Shown here: in pieces, positions 15,771 through 25,301 of the stretch | Layout of the letters: the number at the start of each line of letters is the position of its first letter | Position numbering within the stretch: the first letter of the stretch is position 1 | Source of the DNA: Anaerolineales bacterium UBA2181 | GTDB lineage: Bacteria; Chloroflexota; Anaerolineae; Promineifilales; UBA4811 | NCBI GenBank assembly: GCA_002328075.1 | Contig: DCVT01000031.1 | Coordinates: 62,001-126,000 of the forward strand | Direction of reading: 5' to 3' | DNA: 64,000 nucleotides | Translations under genes and position numbers: made by a program | Notes under the pieces: model-generated | Seen by the model: only the letters and a program-made list of their open reading frames with translations | What the model was told of the DNA's origin: nothing | The model's database searches: none

Positions 15771-16562
15771 TTAGCCATACAGGTCCAGGTCAGGAGGCCG
15801 AACCAGCTCCGCGGCTGTGCCATCCCGAGGTGCAAATGGAACCCCGCGCACCAGCACTACCGGGGTCCCCTCGGCCGCCTGACCCATGAGCAGCGATGCG
15901 GCACTGGCAATCTGGTCAGCCAGGCCCACCTCAGTGTGTTCCAGTGGTCGGCCAGATAGGTCCTTGCGGCCGCGCCAATCCTCCAGGGCAGGCAGGCCGG
16001 CCGCACCCACGGCCACCCCTACCGTGCCCATCCGGTGTGGGCGGCCGTGACTGTCCACAATGATAACCGCTGCCGCGACACCCGTGGCCTCGTGAATTTG
16101 CCGGCGCAGCGCTGCGGCCGTCCGGTCTGGATCCAGCGGCAGCAGAAGGACCGCATCCTCTCGGTCTGCTCGGTGGGCATCGCCATCAGGTGGCGGCCGG
16201 ACATTGGACCGGTCAACGCCGGCATTGGCACAGACAAAGCCAAGCCGATGCCTGACGATGAGCAGACCTGGCCGGACCCGTGATACTGCCTGGCTCTCGT
16301 CTAGAATGACCTGGACCAGGCGAGGATCTTTGTGGCAAAGCCCCGCGATCCGACGAGCTTCGGGCGACGGCTGCACATCAGATAGCCCCACCAGGCGCCC
16401 CTCGGCCTTGGACACGATCTTGGAAGTGACGGCCAGCACATCACCCGTTTCCAGCTCCACACCGGCCGCGGCAATAGCCTGAATGATCAGGCCGCCCACG
16501 GCATCGCCCGGCCGGACCGGAGGAATGCCTGGCAGAGCAACCAGCAAGAGCCTTCGCTCCAT
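15771..16562 (-). CDS. cofE: Coenzyme F420-0:L-glutamate ligase CofE
   Basis: GTP-dependent ligase that adds glutamate residues to F420-0. The 263-residue single-domain product has the signature T-S-K-I-V-S-K-A-E-G-R (46-56). It also has V-D-x-S-N, D-S-H-G-R-P-H-R-x-G-x-x-G-x-A-x-G and D-x-x-G-R-P-L. It lacks the nitroreductase-like extension of actinobacterial FbiB. It starts 6 nt after the fno gene, so the organism very likely both makes and uses F420. Other F420 synthesis genes are outside the window. Confidence 0.92.
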   Translation of the reverse strand: MERRLLLVALPGIPPVRPGDAVGGLIIQAIAAAGVELETGDVLAVTSKIVSKAEGRLVGLSDVQPSPEARRIAGLCHKDPRLVQVILDESQAVSRVRPGLLIVRHRLGFVCANAGVDRSNVRPPPDGDAHRADREDAVLLLPLDPDRTAAALRRQIHEATGVAAAVIIVDSHGRPHRMGTVGVAVGAAGLPALEDWRGRKDLSGRPLEHTEVGLADQIASAASLLMGQAAEGTPVVLVRGVPFAPRDGTAAELVRPPDLDLYG

Positions 16563-16568
16563 AGTCCA

Positions 16569-17225
16569 TCAACCGGACAGCCCGGTTATCCGGATGCCAG
16601 CTCCGGCAACGCGGTGCCGGATGTTGATGCCGATCAACACCGCCGTGAGCCCCTCAACGACGCTGGCATTCGCCAGTGGCCCCGCATCCACCGCCCGCAT
16701 GCCGGCGTCGGCAGCCAGCCGGCCGGCGACGGCCTTGTGCTCGCTCTTGTCGCCGCAGATCAGCACATCACTTTCGACCTCATGGGCCGGGTCGGCCACG
16801 TGCGCGGAGCTGATGTTCTGAAAGGCCACCACCACCGGGATATCTGCCCCCAGGAAACTCTGTGCTTCCATGGCTGCCGATCCCGCTTCGGGGCGCCAGG
16901 CATGACTCACCTTTGGCGGCCGGAGCGGAACCACCACGCTGATGAGCAGTTTGCCCACCAGTTGGTCCCTCACGCTGTTCAGGATGCTCAATTGCGAGGA
17001 GTACGGCACCGATAGCACCACCACATCGGCGACGGCCGCAGCGCTCGGGTTGTCGGCGCCGGTGACGTGAACCTGCCCGCCGAGGCGCTCGCATAGTTCT
17101 TGTGCCACCCGTTCGGCCTTTTCGGCCATTCGCGAACCCAGAATGACCTGATGCCCGGCCCTTGCCCAGCGCAACGCCAGTCCTGACCCCTGCTCCCCTG
17201 TGCCGCCCAATACAGCGATGATCAT
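16569..17225 (-). CDS. npdG: F420H2:NADP+ oxidoreductase (Fno/NpdG)
   Basis: Exchanges hydride between F420H2 and NADP+, linking the F420 pool to NADPH. The 218-residue product begins with a Rossmann motif G-G-T-G-E-Q-G-S-G (7-15). It then has G-S-R (30-32), which reads the NADP 2'-phosphate in this family. V-V-L-S-V-P-Y, V-V-A-F-Q-N and D-A-G-P-L-A-N-A are further Fno landmarks. It sits directly upstream of cofE, which agrees with an F420 role rather than a generic dehydrogenase. Confidence 0.9.
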   Translation of the reverse strand: MIIAVLGGTGEQGSGLALRWARAGHQVILGSRMAEKAERVAQELCERLGGQVHVTGADNPSAAAVADVVVLSVPYSSQLSILNSVRDQLVGKLLISVVVPLRPPKVSHAWRPEAGSAAMEAQSFLGADIPVVVAFQNISSAHVADPAHEVESDVLICGDKSEHKAVAGRLAADAGMRAVDAGPLANASVVEGLTAVLIGINIRHRVAGAGIRITGLSG

Positions 17226-17258
17226 GGCTTCTGCTGCCGAGTTCGCTCGGCTAAGGTG

Positions 17259-18620
17259 TTAATCAGCCAGTTCCAGGTACCGCTGCCACACCTGAGCCGA
17301 AAGCTCGCGGGCGCGGGAGGTGATGGCCTCCTCATCCAAAGTCAACAGGGACCGCTCGCGCATCAACCATCGCCCAGCTACCATGGTTGCGGTCACGCTG
17401 CTCGCCTCGAAACCGAACAGGATATGCCACGGAAGATTCCCCACCGTCAGCTCAGTGAACGGCCGATAGTCCACCAGGATCAGATCGGCAAATGCCCCGG
17501 GCGTCAATTCGCCGAGCGGCGCCTGTGGCCAGAAAACCTTGGCCAGGGCAGCATTATGGGTCACCGCCATGCGCAGGATGTCGTATCCATTGGCTCGCCG
17601 TGGATCACCGTGCCACAGCTTGTGAACCAGGTAGGCGGCTTTCCACTCAGCCCACATATTGTTGGAGAACCCATCGTTTCCCAACCCTACCCTGATGCCG
17701 CCACGCAACATGGCCTCCACCGGCGCTACTCCAACGGCATTGTTCATGTTCGAACGCGGTTGGTGTACCACCCATGTGCCCGTGTCGCGGATTATCTCCA
17801 ATTCCCATGGATCCACATGCACACAATGCGCCAGGATGCTCTTGGGGCCCAGAATGCCTGCGCTGGCAAGCCTCTCCACCACCCGCTTTCCACTCTTGCG
17901 CAGGCTGTCCTCCTGATCGGCAATTCCCTCGGCGGCGTGGATGTGGAACCCGCTGTCCAGCCCCGCACCGGCGGCAACGCATTCCGACAGCGTCTCGGCC
18001 GACAGCGTTAGCGAAGCATGCAGTCCAAAGGATCCCGCCAATAACGAACCACCGGACTCGGGTGTGCCGATCTCCTTCAGGGTGTGCAGAAAGCGAACGT
18101 TCTCGTCGATGCCGGCACGGGCACCCTCGCGGCCGTTTCGGTCAGTCACCTCGTAACATAGGCTGGCGCGCACGCCGGCCTGCCTGACTGCTTCGGCCAC
18201 ATAATCCAGACTGCCATTCACCGCTGCGGGGCTGGCATGGTGGTCGATTAATGTCGTAGTTCCGTGCCGAATGGCGTCCACCAGGCAGACCAGTGCGCTG
18301 TACTTGACATCCAACTCCAGAAGCGCCCGATCCAACCGCCACCAGAGCTTGGACAGGATCTCGGGGAAATCTCGCGGTGGATCTCCGGCAATCGACATTC
18401 CGCGGGCAAATGCGCCGTAGAAATGGGTGTGGGCGCAGATGTTGCCTGGCATCACCAGTTGTCCGCCGACGTCTACCATTGGGTCCTGCGGGAAAGCTTT
18501 GATCATGTGTCTGGCGTCGCCCACGTCGGTGATGAACGGGCCCTGGACGCGCACAGCGCCATCGTGGATGATCTTGGTGGCATCGCCAAAGGTGATTACG
18601 GTCCCATGGGTTATCAGCAT
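17259..18620 (-). CDS. ssnA: SsnA-like amidohydrolase
   Basis: Metal-dependent amidohydrolase, probably a purine or related heterocycle deaminase/hydrolase, 453 residues. Metal ligands are visible: H64-x-H66, H226/H228 in F-H-I-H-A-A-E, H265 or H268 in L-A-H-C-V-H, and D316 in G-N-D-G. The segments S-N-M-N-N-A-V-G, P-G-N-I-C-A-H-T-H and Y-G-A-F-A-R-G-M match SsnA, which in E. coli lies in the ygfK-ssnA-xdhD cluster. Here it lies 48 nt after a molybdenum hydroxylase gene on the same strand, so the two probably act on one substrate pathway. Confidence 0.87.
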   Translation of the reverse strand: MLITHGTVITFGDATKIIHDGAVRVQGPFITDVGDARHMIKAFPQDPMVDVGGQLVMPGNICAHTHFYGAFARGMSIAGDPPRDFPEILSKLWWRLDRALLELDVKYSALVCLVDAIRHGTTTLIDHHASPAAVNGSLDYVAEAVRQAGVRASLCYEVTDRNGREGARAGIDENVRFLHTLKEIGTPESGGSLLAGSFGLHASLTLSAETLSECVAAGAGLDSGFHIHAAEGIADQEDSLRKSGKRVVERLASAGILGPKSILAHCVHVDPWELEIIRDTGTWVVHQPRSNMNNAVGVAPVEAMLRGGIRVGLGNDGFSNNMWAEWKAAYLVHKLWHGDPRRANGYDILRMAVTHNAALAKVFWPQAPLGELTPGAFADLILVDYRPFTELTVGNLPWHILFGFEASSVTATMVAGRWLMRERSLLTLDEEAITSRARELSAQVWQRYLELAD

Positions 18621-18668
18621 CTTGATCTCCTGTGCGCCAATTCTCTCCCAGCCGGCAGCGATCTCGCA

Positions 18669-21491
18669 CTACCTGCCCGACTCCATGAGTCCCTCCGGAA
18701 CAACCGGCAGTTTGTAAACCCGGATTCCCGTGGCCTGGTAGATTGCGTTGCAGATGGCCGCTGCGGTCGGAATGGACGGTAGTTCGCCAACGCCCTTGGC
18801 GCCATACGGACCGGCAGAGGCCGGGTGTTCGATCAAGCGAACCTCCATCTCTGGCATCTGCTGAATAAGCGGGGTCTGATAGTCAGCCCAACGACGCGTC
18901 TGCGGCACGCCGTGCTCCATCCGATATTCTTCGGTCAGTGCGGTGCCGATGCCCATCAGAAGGCTACCTTCAATCTGACCCACCAGAGCCTGTGGGTTTA
19001 TAGCCCGACCGGCGTCTGTGGCGGTGACCATTCGCAGCACTTTGACCCGACCGGTAACCGTGTCCACCGACACTTGGGCCGCCTGGACGCCAAAGCTGTA
19101 GGCAAAGTGCATATCGCCACCCTGTCCCAACGGCCGCGTGGGCGGCGCCTGGTACCGGACCGCAAGGTGGGTAGGCAACCCCTGGTCCTGCAGCCACCGC
19201 ACAGCTTGACCAAGAGACACTGTCTGGACCGGGCCACCCGGGAAAGCAGAGCCGGATGGGCCACCTTCCGCCGTCAGCTGGCCTTCGGCAAACTGAATCC
19301 GGTCCGGCGATGTACCCCAAACCCGGGCAGCGGCCTGTGCCAGCCGATCTCGGATATGCCGCGCCGCCAGGCGGGCCGCGTTGCCGGTGACAAACGTCTG
19401 GCGGCTGGCGGTCGTTGGTCCACCGTCCGGGGTCAGGTCGGTGTCAGACAGCCGAACTCGCACTCGCGATAGGGGCAGTCCCAACTCCTCAGCGGTGCAC
19501 TGCGCGACGACGGTGTCCAAACCCTGGCCCATGTCGGCCGATGAGCTGCGTATCTCGGCGGATCCATCGGGATAGACCTCGATTTCTGCCGCAGCAGCGT
19601 CATCTGCGCCCCCTCCCAGCCCTGTATTCTTGAAAGCGGCAGCCATTCCCCATGCGACCTTCTCGCCGGAGCGAGTCGGTTCCGGGTGATCGGCTTGCAG
19701 CGCGTTCACCCGGTTCTCCACCCAATCTAGGCAGTCCAACAGCCCAACGCTCTCGGTTAGCTCTTGGCCGGTGGCGGTGGTTGACCCTGTTCGCAATGCG
19801 TTTGTGCGCCGCAACTCAAAGGGGTCCAAACCCAGCTCCGCGGCCAGGATATCCATGTTGCTCTCGACCGCAAAGGCGGACTGGGTGACCCCAAAGCCGC
19901 GAAACGCACCCGCAGGCGGATTGTTGGTGTACATGGCATAACAGTCAATTTTGACGTGCGGCACCTCATAGGGGCCCGTTGCGTGGGTAGTGGCTCGCGT
20001 GAGCACCTTGGTGGAGAGGCTGGCATAGGCGCCGGCGTCCCCGAGCAATTCTGCCTCAACTGCCGTCAACGTCCCGTCCCATCGGGCGCCAGTTCGGATT
20101 CGAATGATGGTGGCATGGCGTTTGGGGTGAACCAGCATGGATTCAGCGCGACTGTAGAGAATCTTGACCGGACGGTTGGTCACTTGAGCGAGCAACGCGG
20201 CGTGTATCTGGCCGGCGATATCTTCCTTGCCGCCAAAACCTCCGCCAATGGTGGTGCCGATCACCCGAACGTGCTCCGGGCGAAGGTTCAACGCAGACGC
20301 AATCTGGTCACGGTCTGCGTACGGAATCTGAGAGCCCGCATAGACCGTGAGCTTGCGGTGGTCGGCGTCGTAACCGGCCGGAACGCCAATGCTGCACTCG
20401 GGTTCCATGAACATGTGTTCATAGATGGGCGTGCGGTATTCACGTTCCACGATCACGTCGGCCTGGGAAAACCCCTCGATCACGTCACCACAGCGGACCT
20501 GGATGTGCTCGAGGAGGTTGCCATCCTTCCGGTCCGGGTGGACCAGAGGGGCGTCCGGCCGGCGAGCGCTCTCAGGGCCATCCACGACTGGCAGTGGCTC
20601 ATACTCAACCTGAATCAGTTCAAGCGCCCGGGTGGCGATCTCTGGAGTATCGGCTGCGACGACGGCTACTGCATCCCCCATGTACCGGACTTTAGCCTGG
20701 CAGAGAACCGGCCAATCTTGGTACACAATACCGTGCCGATTCGCTCCAGGCACGTCTCGGTAGGTCAGAACAGCGCGCACACCCGGAAATGCCGAAGCCG
20801 AACCGGTGTCCAGGCTGACAATCCGCGCGTGAGGGAAGGCAGCCCGAAGGGTCGCACCGTGGAGCATGCCAGGAAAGACATAATCATCCGCATATCTGGC
20901 GGCGCCTGTGACCTTGGCCGCCGTGTCCGGCCGAGGGGGCGAATGCCCAATAATCGTCAACGGACCTAACGTCTCGATGACCGGTGGAGGCAGGGGGTTC
21001 CCGGTCTGGTACTCGCGGATGGCTGAACAGAACGCTCGTTCAATGCTGCTGTAACCGGTGCAGCGACACGCGTTGCGACCCAACACGTGTCTGATGACTT
21101 GGCTGGTGATGGGCGGCAGTTCCTCCTCGGGATTCACCATCTTTTCCCACAGGGACGCGGCCGCCATCAACATGCCGGGTGTGCAATATCCGCACTGGAG
21201 CGCACCGTGCTCGATAAAGGCCCGCTGCAGCGGGTGCAGTTCGGCCGGCTCTCCCCAGGTGGCAGCCAGCCCCTCGATAGTCAAAATCCGCTTGCCGGCA
21301 GCACGCCGAGCCGGGAAAACGCAGGATCGGACCGGTCGGCGATCCACCAGCACAGTACAGGCGCCACACTGGCCATCGCCGCACCCGACTTTGGTCCCGG
21401 TAAGCCCCAACTGATCCCGCAACAGGTGGACCAACGTGGCGTCAGGCGCCACAACCAGATCGTGTTCCTTGCCATTGACCAGAAACTTCAT
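18669..21491 (-). CDS. Molybdenum hydroxylase (xanthine dehydrogenase/aldehyde oxidoreductase type), 2Fe-2S and Moco domains fused
   Basis: 940-residue molybdopterin enzyme that hydroxylates a heterocycle or aldehyde. The plant-type 2Fe-2S domain has C37, C42, C45 and C57. The second 2Fe-2S domain has C100, C103, C142 and C144. The Moco domains start at about 185 (A-K-V-T-G-A-A-R-Y-A-D-D) and end with G-V-G-E, the catalytic Glu motif. There is no FAD domain, so it resembles the Desulfovibrio Mop aldehyde oxidoreductase or the XdhD layout. The ATG at 21491 was preferred over the GTG at 21497. Pairing with ssnA suggests purine-like substrates, by inference. Confidence 0.88.
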   Translation of the reverse strand: MKFLVNGKEHDLVVAPDATLVHLLRDQLGLTGTKVGCGDGQCGACTVLVDRRPVRSCVFPARRAAGKRILTIEGLAATWGEPAELHPLQRAFIEHGALQCGYCTPGMLMAAASLWEKMVNPEEELPPITSQVIRHVLGRNACRCTGYSSIERAFCSAIREYQTGNPLPPPVIETLGPLTIIGHSPPRPDTAAKVTGAARYADDYVFPGMLHGATLRAAFPHARIVSLDTGSASAFPGVRAVLTYRDVPGANRHGIVYQDWPVLCQAKVRYMGDAVAVVAADTPEIATRALELIQVEYEPLPVVDGPESARRPDAPLVHPDRKDGNLLEHIQVRCGDVIEGFSQADVIVEREYRTPIYEHMFMEPECSIGVPAGYDADHRKLTVYAGSQIPYADRDQIASALNLRPEHVRVIGTTIGGGFGGKEDIAGQIHAALLAQVTNRPVKILYSRAESMLVHPKRHATIIRIRTGARWDGTLTAVEAELLGDAGAYASLSTKVLTRATTHATGPYEVPHVKIDCYAMYTNNPPAGAFRGFGVTQSAFAVESNMDILAAELGLDPFELRRTNALRTGSTTATGQELTESVGLLDCLDWVENRVNALQADHPEPTRSGEKVAWGMAAAFKNTGLGGGADDAAAAEIEVYPDGSAEIRSSSADMGQGLDTVVAQCTAEELGLPLSRVRVRLSDTDLTPDGGPTTASRQTFVTGNAARLAARHIRDRLAQAAARVWGTSPDRIQFAEGQLTAEGGPSGSAFPGGPVQTVSLGQAVRWLQDQGLPTHLAVRYQAPPTRPLGQGGDMHFAYSFGVQAAQVSVDTVTGRVKVLRMVTATDAGRAINPQALVGQIEGSLLMGIGTALTEEYRMEHGVPQTRRWADYQTPLIQQMPEMEVRLIEHPASAGPYGAKGVGELPSIPTAAAICNAIYQATGIRVYKLPVVPEGLMESGR

Positions 21492-21554
21492 TTTCACTTT
21501 CCAGGAAGCGCTGTCGGGAAATGGCAGCCGGATTGGGGGTTGATTCGGCTCGTT

Positions 21555-22307
21555 CTACAAGCCGGTGGGATAGTCCAGAAACTCAACCGGAAGGCCGAAG
21601 CGAGCAGCCAGATGTTCACCCAAAGCCCTCACCCCCACCACCTCCGTGGCATAATGACCGGCAAAAACCACATTGATCCCGCACTCGGCCGCGTCCCAAT
21701 AATGGCCGTGGGACTCCTCGCCAGTCACATAGGTATCTATGCCCAACTGTGCGGCCGCCTCGATTTCGTCGGCCGCGCCACCAGATACGATGCCCACCCG
21801 CCTAATCACGCCAGGTCCATGCGCTGCGGCCCGTGCTTTTCCCCCGAGTAGTTGGTTCACGCGGGCAACAAACGGCTCAAACTCCAGGCCCGTGGGCGCC
21901 TCCCCCCACACACCGATGAGATTGCCCTTTGCTCGGCACCACGAGTCAACCACCCGGATTCCCAGCTGGCGGGCAAGCACCGCGTTGTTACCCACCTCCG
22001 GATGCGCATCCAGCGCCAAGTGGACGGCATAGAGGTTCGCATCAGCCTGCATCAGCGTTCGCACCCGTCGTCCCAGGACACCGACCAAGCGCTGAGGCTC
22101 TCCCCAAAACAACCCATGATGCACCAGGTGGAAGTGAGAGCCGGCCTCGGCCGCTGCCCGCAACGCCGGAAGCGCAGCGTCCACCGAACTCGTGATTCGC
22201 GTGACCTCGCAACGCCCTTCCACCTGCAAACCCTGCGGACCATAGTCCTCAAACGTCGCGACCCGCAGGTACTCGTCCAGGTAAGCAACCAATTCGCCGC
22301 GGTTCAT
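21555..22307 (-). CDS. Nif3-like dinuclear metal centre protein (YqfO/YbgI)
   Basis: 250-residue member of the NIF3/GTP cyclohydrolase I type 2-like family. It is toroidal with two metal ions, and its physiological role is uncertain. It has H63-H64-G (V-H-H-G-L-F-W), the D-A-H-P-x-x-G-N-N motif and the C-terminal G-x-x-A-T-E near 218-226. The ATG at 22307 has a strong GGGAGGTT ribosome site; the in-frame extension to 22406 lacks similarity. It lies downstream of the AMMECR1 and zinc-ribbon genes. Confidence 0.88.
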   Translation of the reverse strand: MNRGELVAYLDEYLRVATFEDYGPQGLQVEGRCEVTRITSSVDAALPALRAAAEAGSHFHLVHHGLFWGEPQRLVGVLGRRVRTLMQADANLYAVHLALDAHPEVGNNAVLARQLGIRVVDSWCRAKGNLIGVWGEAPTGLEFEPFVARVNQLLGGKARAAAHGPGVIRRVGIVSGGAADEIEAAAQLGIDTYVTGEESHGHYWDAAECGINVVFAGHYATEVVGVRALGEHLAARFGLPVEFLDYPTGL

Positions 22308-22436
22308 CGCTAACCTCCCTGCCGGTTCAGCTTGCTCCCTGTTGGCCCTATCTGTTGTTGGCGAACACCCATACAACCGTTGTGCGCCTCGAGCGCAGCT
22401 TCCCAACGAGTCGCCGACGACCGGAGAGAGGCAGAA

Positions 22437-22733
22437 TCACCGCTCGAACTCCTCCTGGGAGATGAAATGGCCAGAACCTTCAACCGTCTGAGATTGAACC
22501 CGCAGTCCCGGTCCGAACACAACGGTGGCATACATGATGCGGAAACAACGGCTGTCCATGATCTCCTTTTTCCACACCAAGGTTCCAGTCTGATAGTCCT
22601 CCAACAGGTCGTGTCGCCTGTCTGCCCGGATGCGCAGCTTTTCGCCACAATGATCACAGCGGACGTAGAAATAGATCCCGTCGGGATCTGTTGGTCGCCC
22701 CTTGTCGCGCCCAAGTCTCGGCAGAAAACCCAC
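22437..22733 (-). CDS. Small CxxC (zinc-ribbon-like) protein
   Basis: 98-residue protein with a GTG start 3 nt after the AMMECR1 stop. Residues 21-30 contain Y-F-Y-V-R-C-D-H-C-G, a C-x-x-C knuckle (C26, C29) like half a zinc ribbon; a third Cys lies further on. The C-terminal part ends with the polar segment I-S-Q-E-E-F-E-R. No function is recognised. Its place directly behind the AmmeMemoRadiSam genes suggests it is co-expressed with them. Confidence 0.7.
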   Translation of the reverse strand: MGFLPRLGRDKGRPTDPDGIYFYVRCDHCGEKLRIRADRRHDLLEDYQTGTLVWKKEIMDSRCFRIMYATVVFGPGLRVQSQTVEGSGHFISQEEFER

Positions 22734-22736
22734 GGT

Positions 22737-23324
22737 TTACTCCGCCTCCTCGAATGCCTGCACCTGAAAAGTGTAAAGCTCGGTGCCAGGCTGCCGCCAT
22801 GCAGAGGAAGACAGACCAGCCTTATAACAGAGGGAGCGAAGAAACTCTTCGGGTTCTGGTATCTTTTCCCACACCTGCGGTAACAAGAGGCCGCGCGCGT
22901 ACCCGGATACGAGCAAGAGCCCATCGATGCCGGGCCGGACGCATTGCGCTCGCCGTTCGGGCGGGCAGTCGAGCAGACGGGGTGGTGTCAGGATGGATAC
23001 TTCGATCCGCAGTTTGTGCAGTTCCTCGACCGAGACGGGAGGAAAGCGAGGGTCCATGGTCGCAGCCCGTACCGCATTTTCCTGCACGTCCTCAACCAGC
23101 GGGACGCGCGCCTCCGGGGTGCCGATGCAACCGCGCAGCATGCCACCAGTTGTCAGAGTAACAAAGGTGGCGCCCTTTTCGGAGAGCCGCGCATCAACCG
23201 CCTCAGTCAGCCGGGTTGTGGAAATCGGTTTTCCTTGGCGAATACGGGTCTCTAGCGCCTGCCGTGCCAGTTGCAGCAGAGCTTGCCCCTGTTCAGGCGT
23301 CAATAGATCGCTGCCTTCTTTCAT
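22737..23324 (-). CDS. amrA: AMMECR1 domain protein (AmmeMemoRadiSam system protein A)
   Basis: 195-residue AMMECR1-fold protein. The defining hexapeptide L-R-G-C-I-G is at 63-68. F-V-T-L, D-P-R-F-P-P-V and I-E-V-S-I-L-T-P-P follow in the expected order, and L-L-L-P-Q-V lies near the end. The family's biochemical role is unknown. It is encoded next to a MEMO-like and a radical SAM protein, the recurrent prokaryotic three-gene set. Confidence 0.93.
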   Translation of the reverse strand: MKEGSDLLTPEQGQALLQLARQALETRIRQGKPISTTRLTEAVDARLSEKGATFVTLTTGGMLRGCIGTPEARVPLVEDVQENAVRAATMDPRFPPVSVEELHKLRIEVSILTPPRLLDCPPERRAQCVRPGIDGLLLVSGYARGLLLPQVWEKIPEPEEFLRSLCYKAGLSSSAWRQPGTELYTFQVQAFEEAE

Positions 23325-24140
23325 TCAGGACCTCGGTGTCTCAGTGTAAGCCACGGCCGCATAGCCAACCACTCGCATCTTGTCGCCGGCCGTGTCTCCG
23401 GAATTGCGATAATCCAGCAGATGCGGTGTCCATCCCAGCTCTTCGGCAACCTTGATCAGCGCAGCAATGGGTGTGTGCCCACAGGCACCGTACTGAGCTC
23501 TCTCCACGGCCGCTGCCTGCCCCTCGAGCACCTGCTGTAGAAATGACTGGTCCATTCGCCGCGCGGTGTCGTATTCGTTAAAGTGACTCAGATCGCTGCT
23601 CACGACCACCCGCGCGTCTTGCTGGTCGCGCAACTGGGCAGCCAGATCAAGGCCCACCACCTGGGGGTCCACCTCGCCAAAAAGCAGGGGGACGAGTTGG
23701 AGGTCGGGAGCCACACGAAGCAGAAATGGTAGCTGCACCTCCAGGCTATGTTCATCTCGGTGGGCCTCAGGCATCGGCCTGTAACGGGCGCCCAACGCCC
23801 ATAGCGCCTGCACCGCCTCGGTTGCCATGGGCACTGTTCCCAGTGGCGTGCGCCAGTCAAAATCGCCCGTAGAAATCCCCTGAAACCACGAACGGTGCGA
23901 CGGGCCTAACAGATAGACCGTGGTCCGGCCGGAAGCAAGGCCACTTTGCAGGCTCTTGAAGGCATACCCCGCGGTCGGGCCTGAATAGATGTAGCCGGCG
24001 TGGGGAGCAATGACAGCTCGGACGTTCGGCAGTACCGGAACCCGAGCCGCCGCCAGGTACTCGTCCACCGCCTGGGCCAAGGCAGCAGAACCACCTGGAT
24101 AGAACAAGCCGGCGACGGCCGGTGGGCGTACCATGCCCAT
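23325..24140 (-). CDS. amrB: MEMO-like protein (AmmeMemoRadiSam system protein B)
   Basis: 271-residue protein of the MEMO/LigB dioxygenase-like fold. H47 (A-P-H-A-G-Y), H82 (G-P-S-H-R) and C220 (G-A-C-G-H-T-P-I) correspond to the metal-binding His-His-Cys set described for human MEMO1, as I recall it. S-S-D-L-S-H is at 181-186. A GGAGGTG ribosome site sits 3 nt before ATG 24140 and 9 nt before ATG 24134, so either start is possible. It begins 2 nt after the radical SAM gene. Confidence 0.9.
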   Translation of the reverse strand: MGMVRPPAVAGLFYPGGSAALAQAVDEYLAAARVPVLPNVRAVIAPHAGYIYSGPTAGYAFKSLQSGLASGRTTVYLLGPSHRSWFQGISTGDFDWRTPLGTVPMATEAVQALWALGARYRPMPEAHRDEHSLEVQLPFLLRVAPDLQLVPLLFGEVDPQVVGLDLAAQLRDQQDARVVVSSDLSHFNEYDTARRMDQSFLQQVLEGQAAAVERAQYGACGHTPIAALIKVAEELGWTPHLLDYRNSGDTAGDKMRVVGYAAVAYTETPRS

Positions 24141-24142
24141 TT

Positions 24143-25177
24143 TCACCTCCATACCCCCGCAATTGCCGTGCCACAGGCCGGGCAGATGCCCGGCTCCCGC
24201 CAGGATGAAGAGACCTGATACCACATCCGCTGGATACAGATCTCCCCACATTGTGGGCAATAGGTGCTGGAGCGCTCTGCATCCGGTAGGTTGCCAACAT
24301 AGACGTGCTGTAATCCAGCCTCTCGACCGATGGCGTGAGCACGCTCCAATGTCGGACGCGGAGTTCCCCCCCGGTCCCGCACCTGGTAATCCGGATGAAA
24401 CGCAGAAAGGTGCCAGGGTATGTCGGGGCTCACCCCAGCCAGAAAACGGGCAATGTCGCCCAACTCGACGTCCGAGTCATTCATGCCCGGCACCACCAGT
24501 GTGGTGACCTCAACCCAGATGGTGGTTTTCTGAACCAAGTATTCGATGTTGCGCAAAACAGGAGCCAGCCGGCCGCCGCAAGTATCCCGATAAAAGGCAT
24601 CCGAGTAGCTCTTGAGGTCTATGTTGATAGCGTGCAGATAGGGGGCAATAGTGTCAACAGCCTCTCGCGTGAGAAATCCATTCGATACATACACACTCCG
24701 GATGTTGTGCTCTGCCGCCAGCCGCGCAGTGTCATACGTGTATTCAAAAAACACTGTCGGTTCGTTGTAGGTGTAGGCAATCATGGGTATCGCCCGAGCG
24801 CGACAAAAGGCGATAATCTCATTGGGGGGCAGGTAATCACCCAGGCGCTCCGGTACTGCGGCAAGTCTGTGAGGTTGGGAGATGTGCCAGTTCTGGCAGA
24901 ACCGGCAGTGAAAGTTGCATCCCAACGTGCCGATGGAAAAGATGGACTGAGCCGGGAGGAAATGGTAGAGAGGTTTCTTCTCCACCGGATCAACGTGCGC
25001 TGCCGCCGCGCGCCCGTACACCAGCAGGACCAACTGTCCCTCCTGATTCATCCGGACGCTGCACTTGCCCATTTCACCCGGTTGGACAGCACACCAATGC
25101 TCGCAAGCAGTACACTGCACTGCCTGCCCGGAGAGCGGGCGGCTCTGGAAGGCGAACCCCGGCGATGTGTTGGTCAT
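24143..25177 (-). CDS. amrS: Radical SAM protein (AmmeMemoRadiSam system protein S)
   Basis: 344-residue radical SAM enzyme related to pyruvate formate-lyase activating enzymes. The cluster motif C-x3-C-x2-C is C87-N-F-H-C91-R-F-C94. Y-N-E-P-T, S-N-G-F and N-I-D-L-K-S-Y follow in the PFL-activase order. N-terminal cysteines (C22, C25, C29, C39) and two C-terminal C-P-x-C pairs could hold extra metals. It is the first gene of the amrS-amrB-amrA set. The substrate is unknown for the whole family. Confidence 0.93.
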   Translation of the reverse strand: MTNTSPGFAFQSRPLSGQAVQCTACEHWCAVQPGEMGKCSVRMNQEGQLVLLVYGRAAAAHVDPVEKKPLYHFLPAQSIFSIGTLGCNFHCRFCQNWHISQPHRLAAVPERLGDYLPPNEIIAFCRARAIPMIAYTYNEPTVFFEYTYDTARLAAEHNIRSVYVSNGFLTREAVDTIAPYLHAINIDLKSYSDAFYRDTCGGRLAPVLRNIEYLVQKTTIWVEVTTLVVPGMNDSDVELGDIARFLAGVSPDIPWHLSAFHPDYQVRDRGGTPRPTLERAHAIGREAGLQHVYVGNLPDAERSSTYCPQCGEICIQRMWYQVSSSWREPGICPACGTAIAGVWR

Positions 25178-25301
25178 GCCAACCCCATCATATACCGATT
25201 CCTAATCCATAGCAAGTAAGCCGGTACCGCGGCCGGATGCCAACAGGCTATTCAGTTGTGATATCGAAACGGCGGTTAGGAGGACAGCTCAGAACCGGGT
25301 G

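Noticed and set aside
22340..22440. Minus-strand GTG frame of about 30 codons after the zinc-ribbon gene
   Set aside because: It overlaps the zinc-ribbon stop as GTGA but is very short, Arg-rich and has no ribosome site of note.
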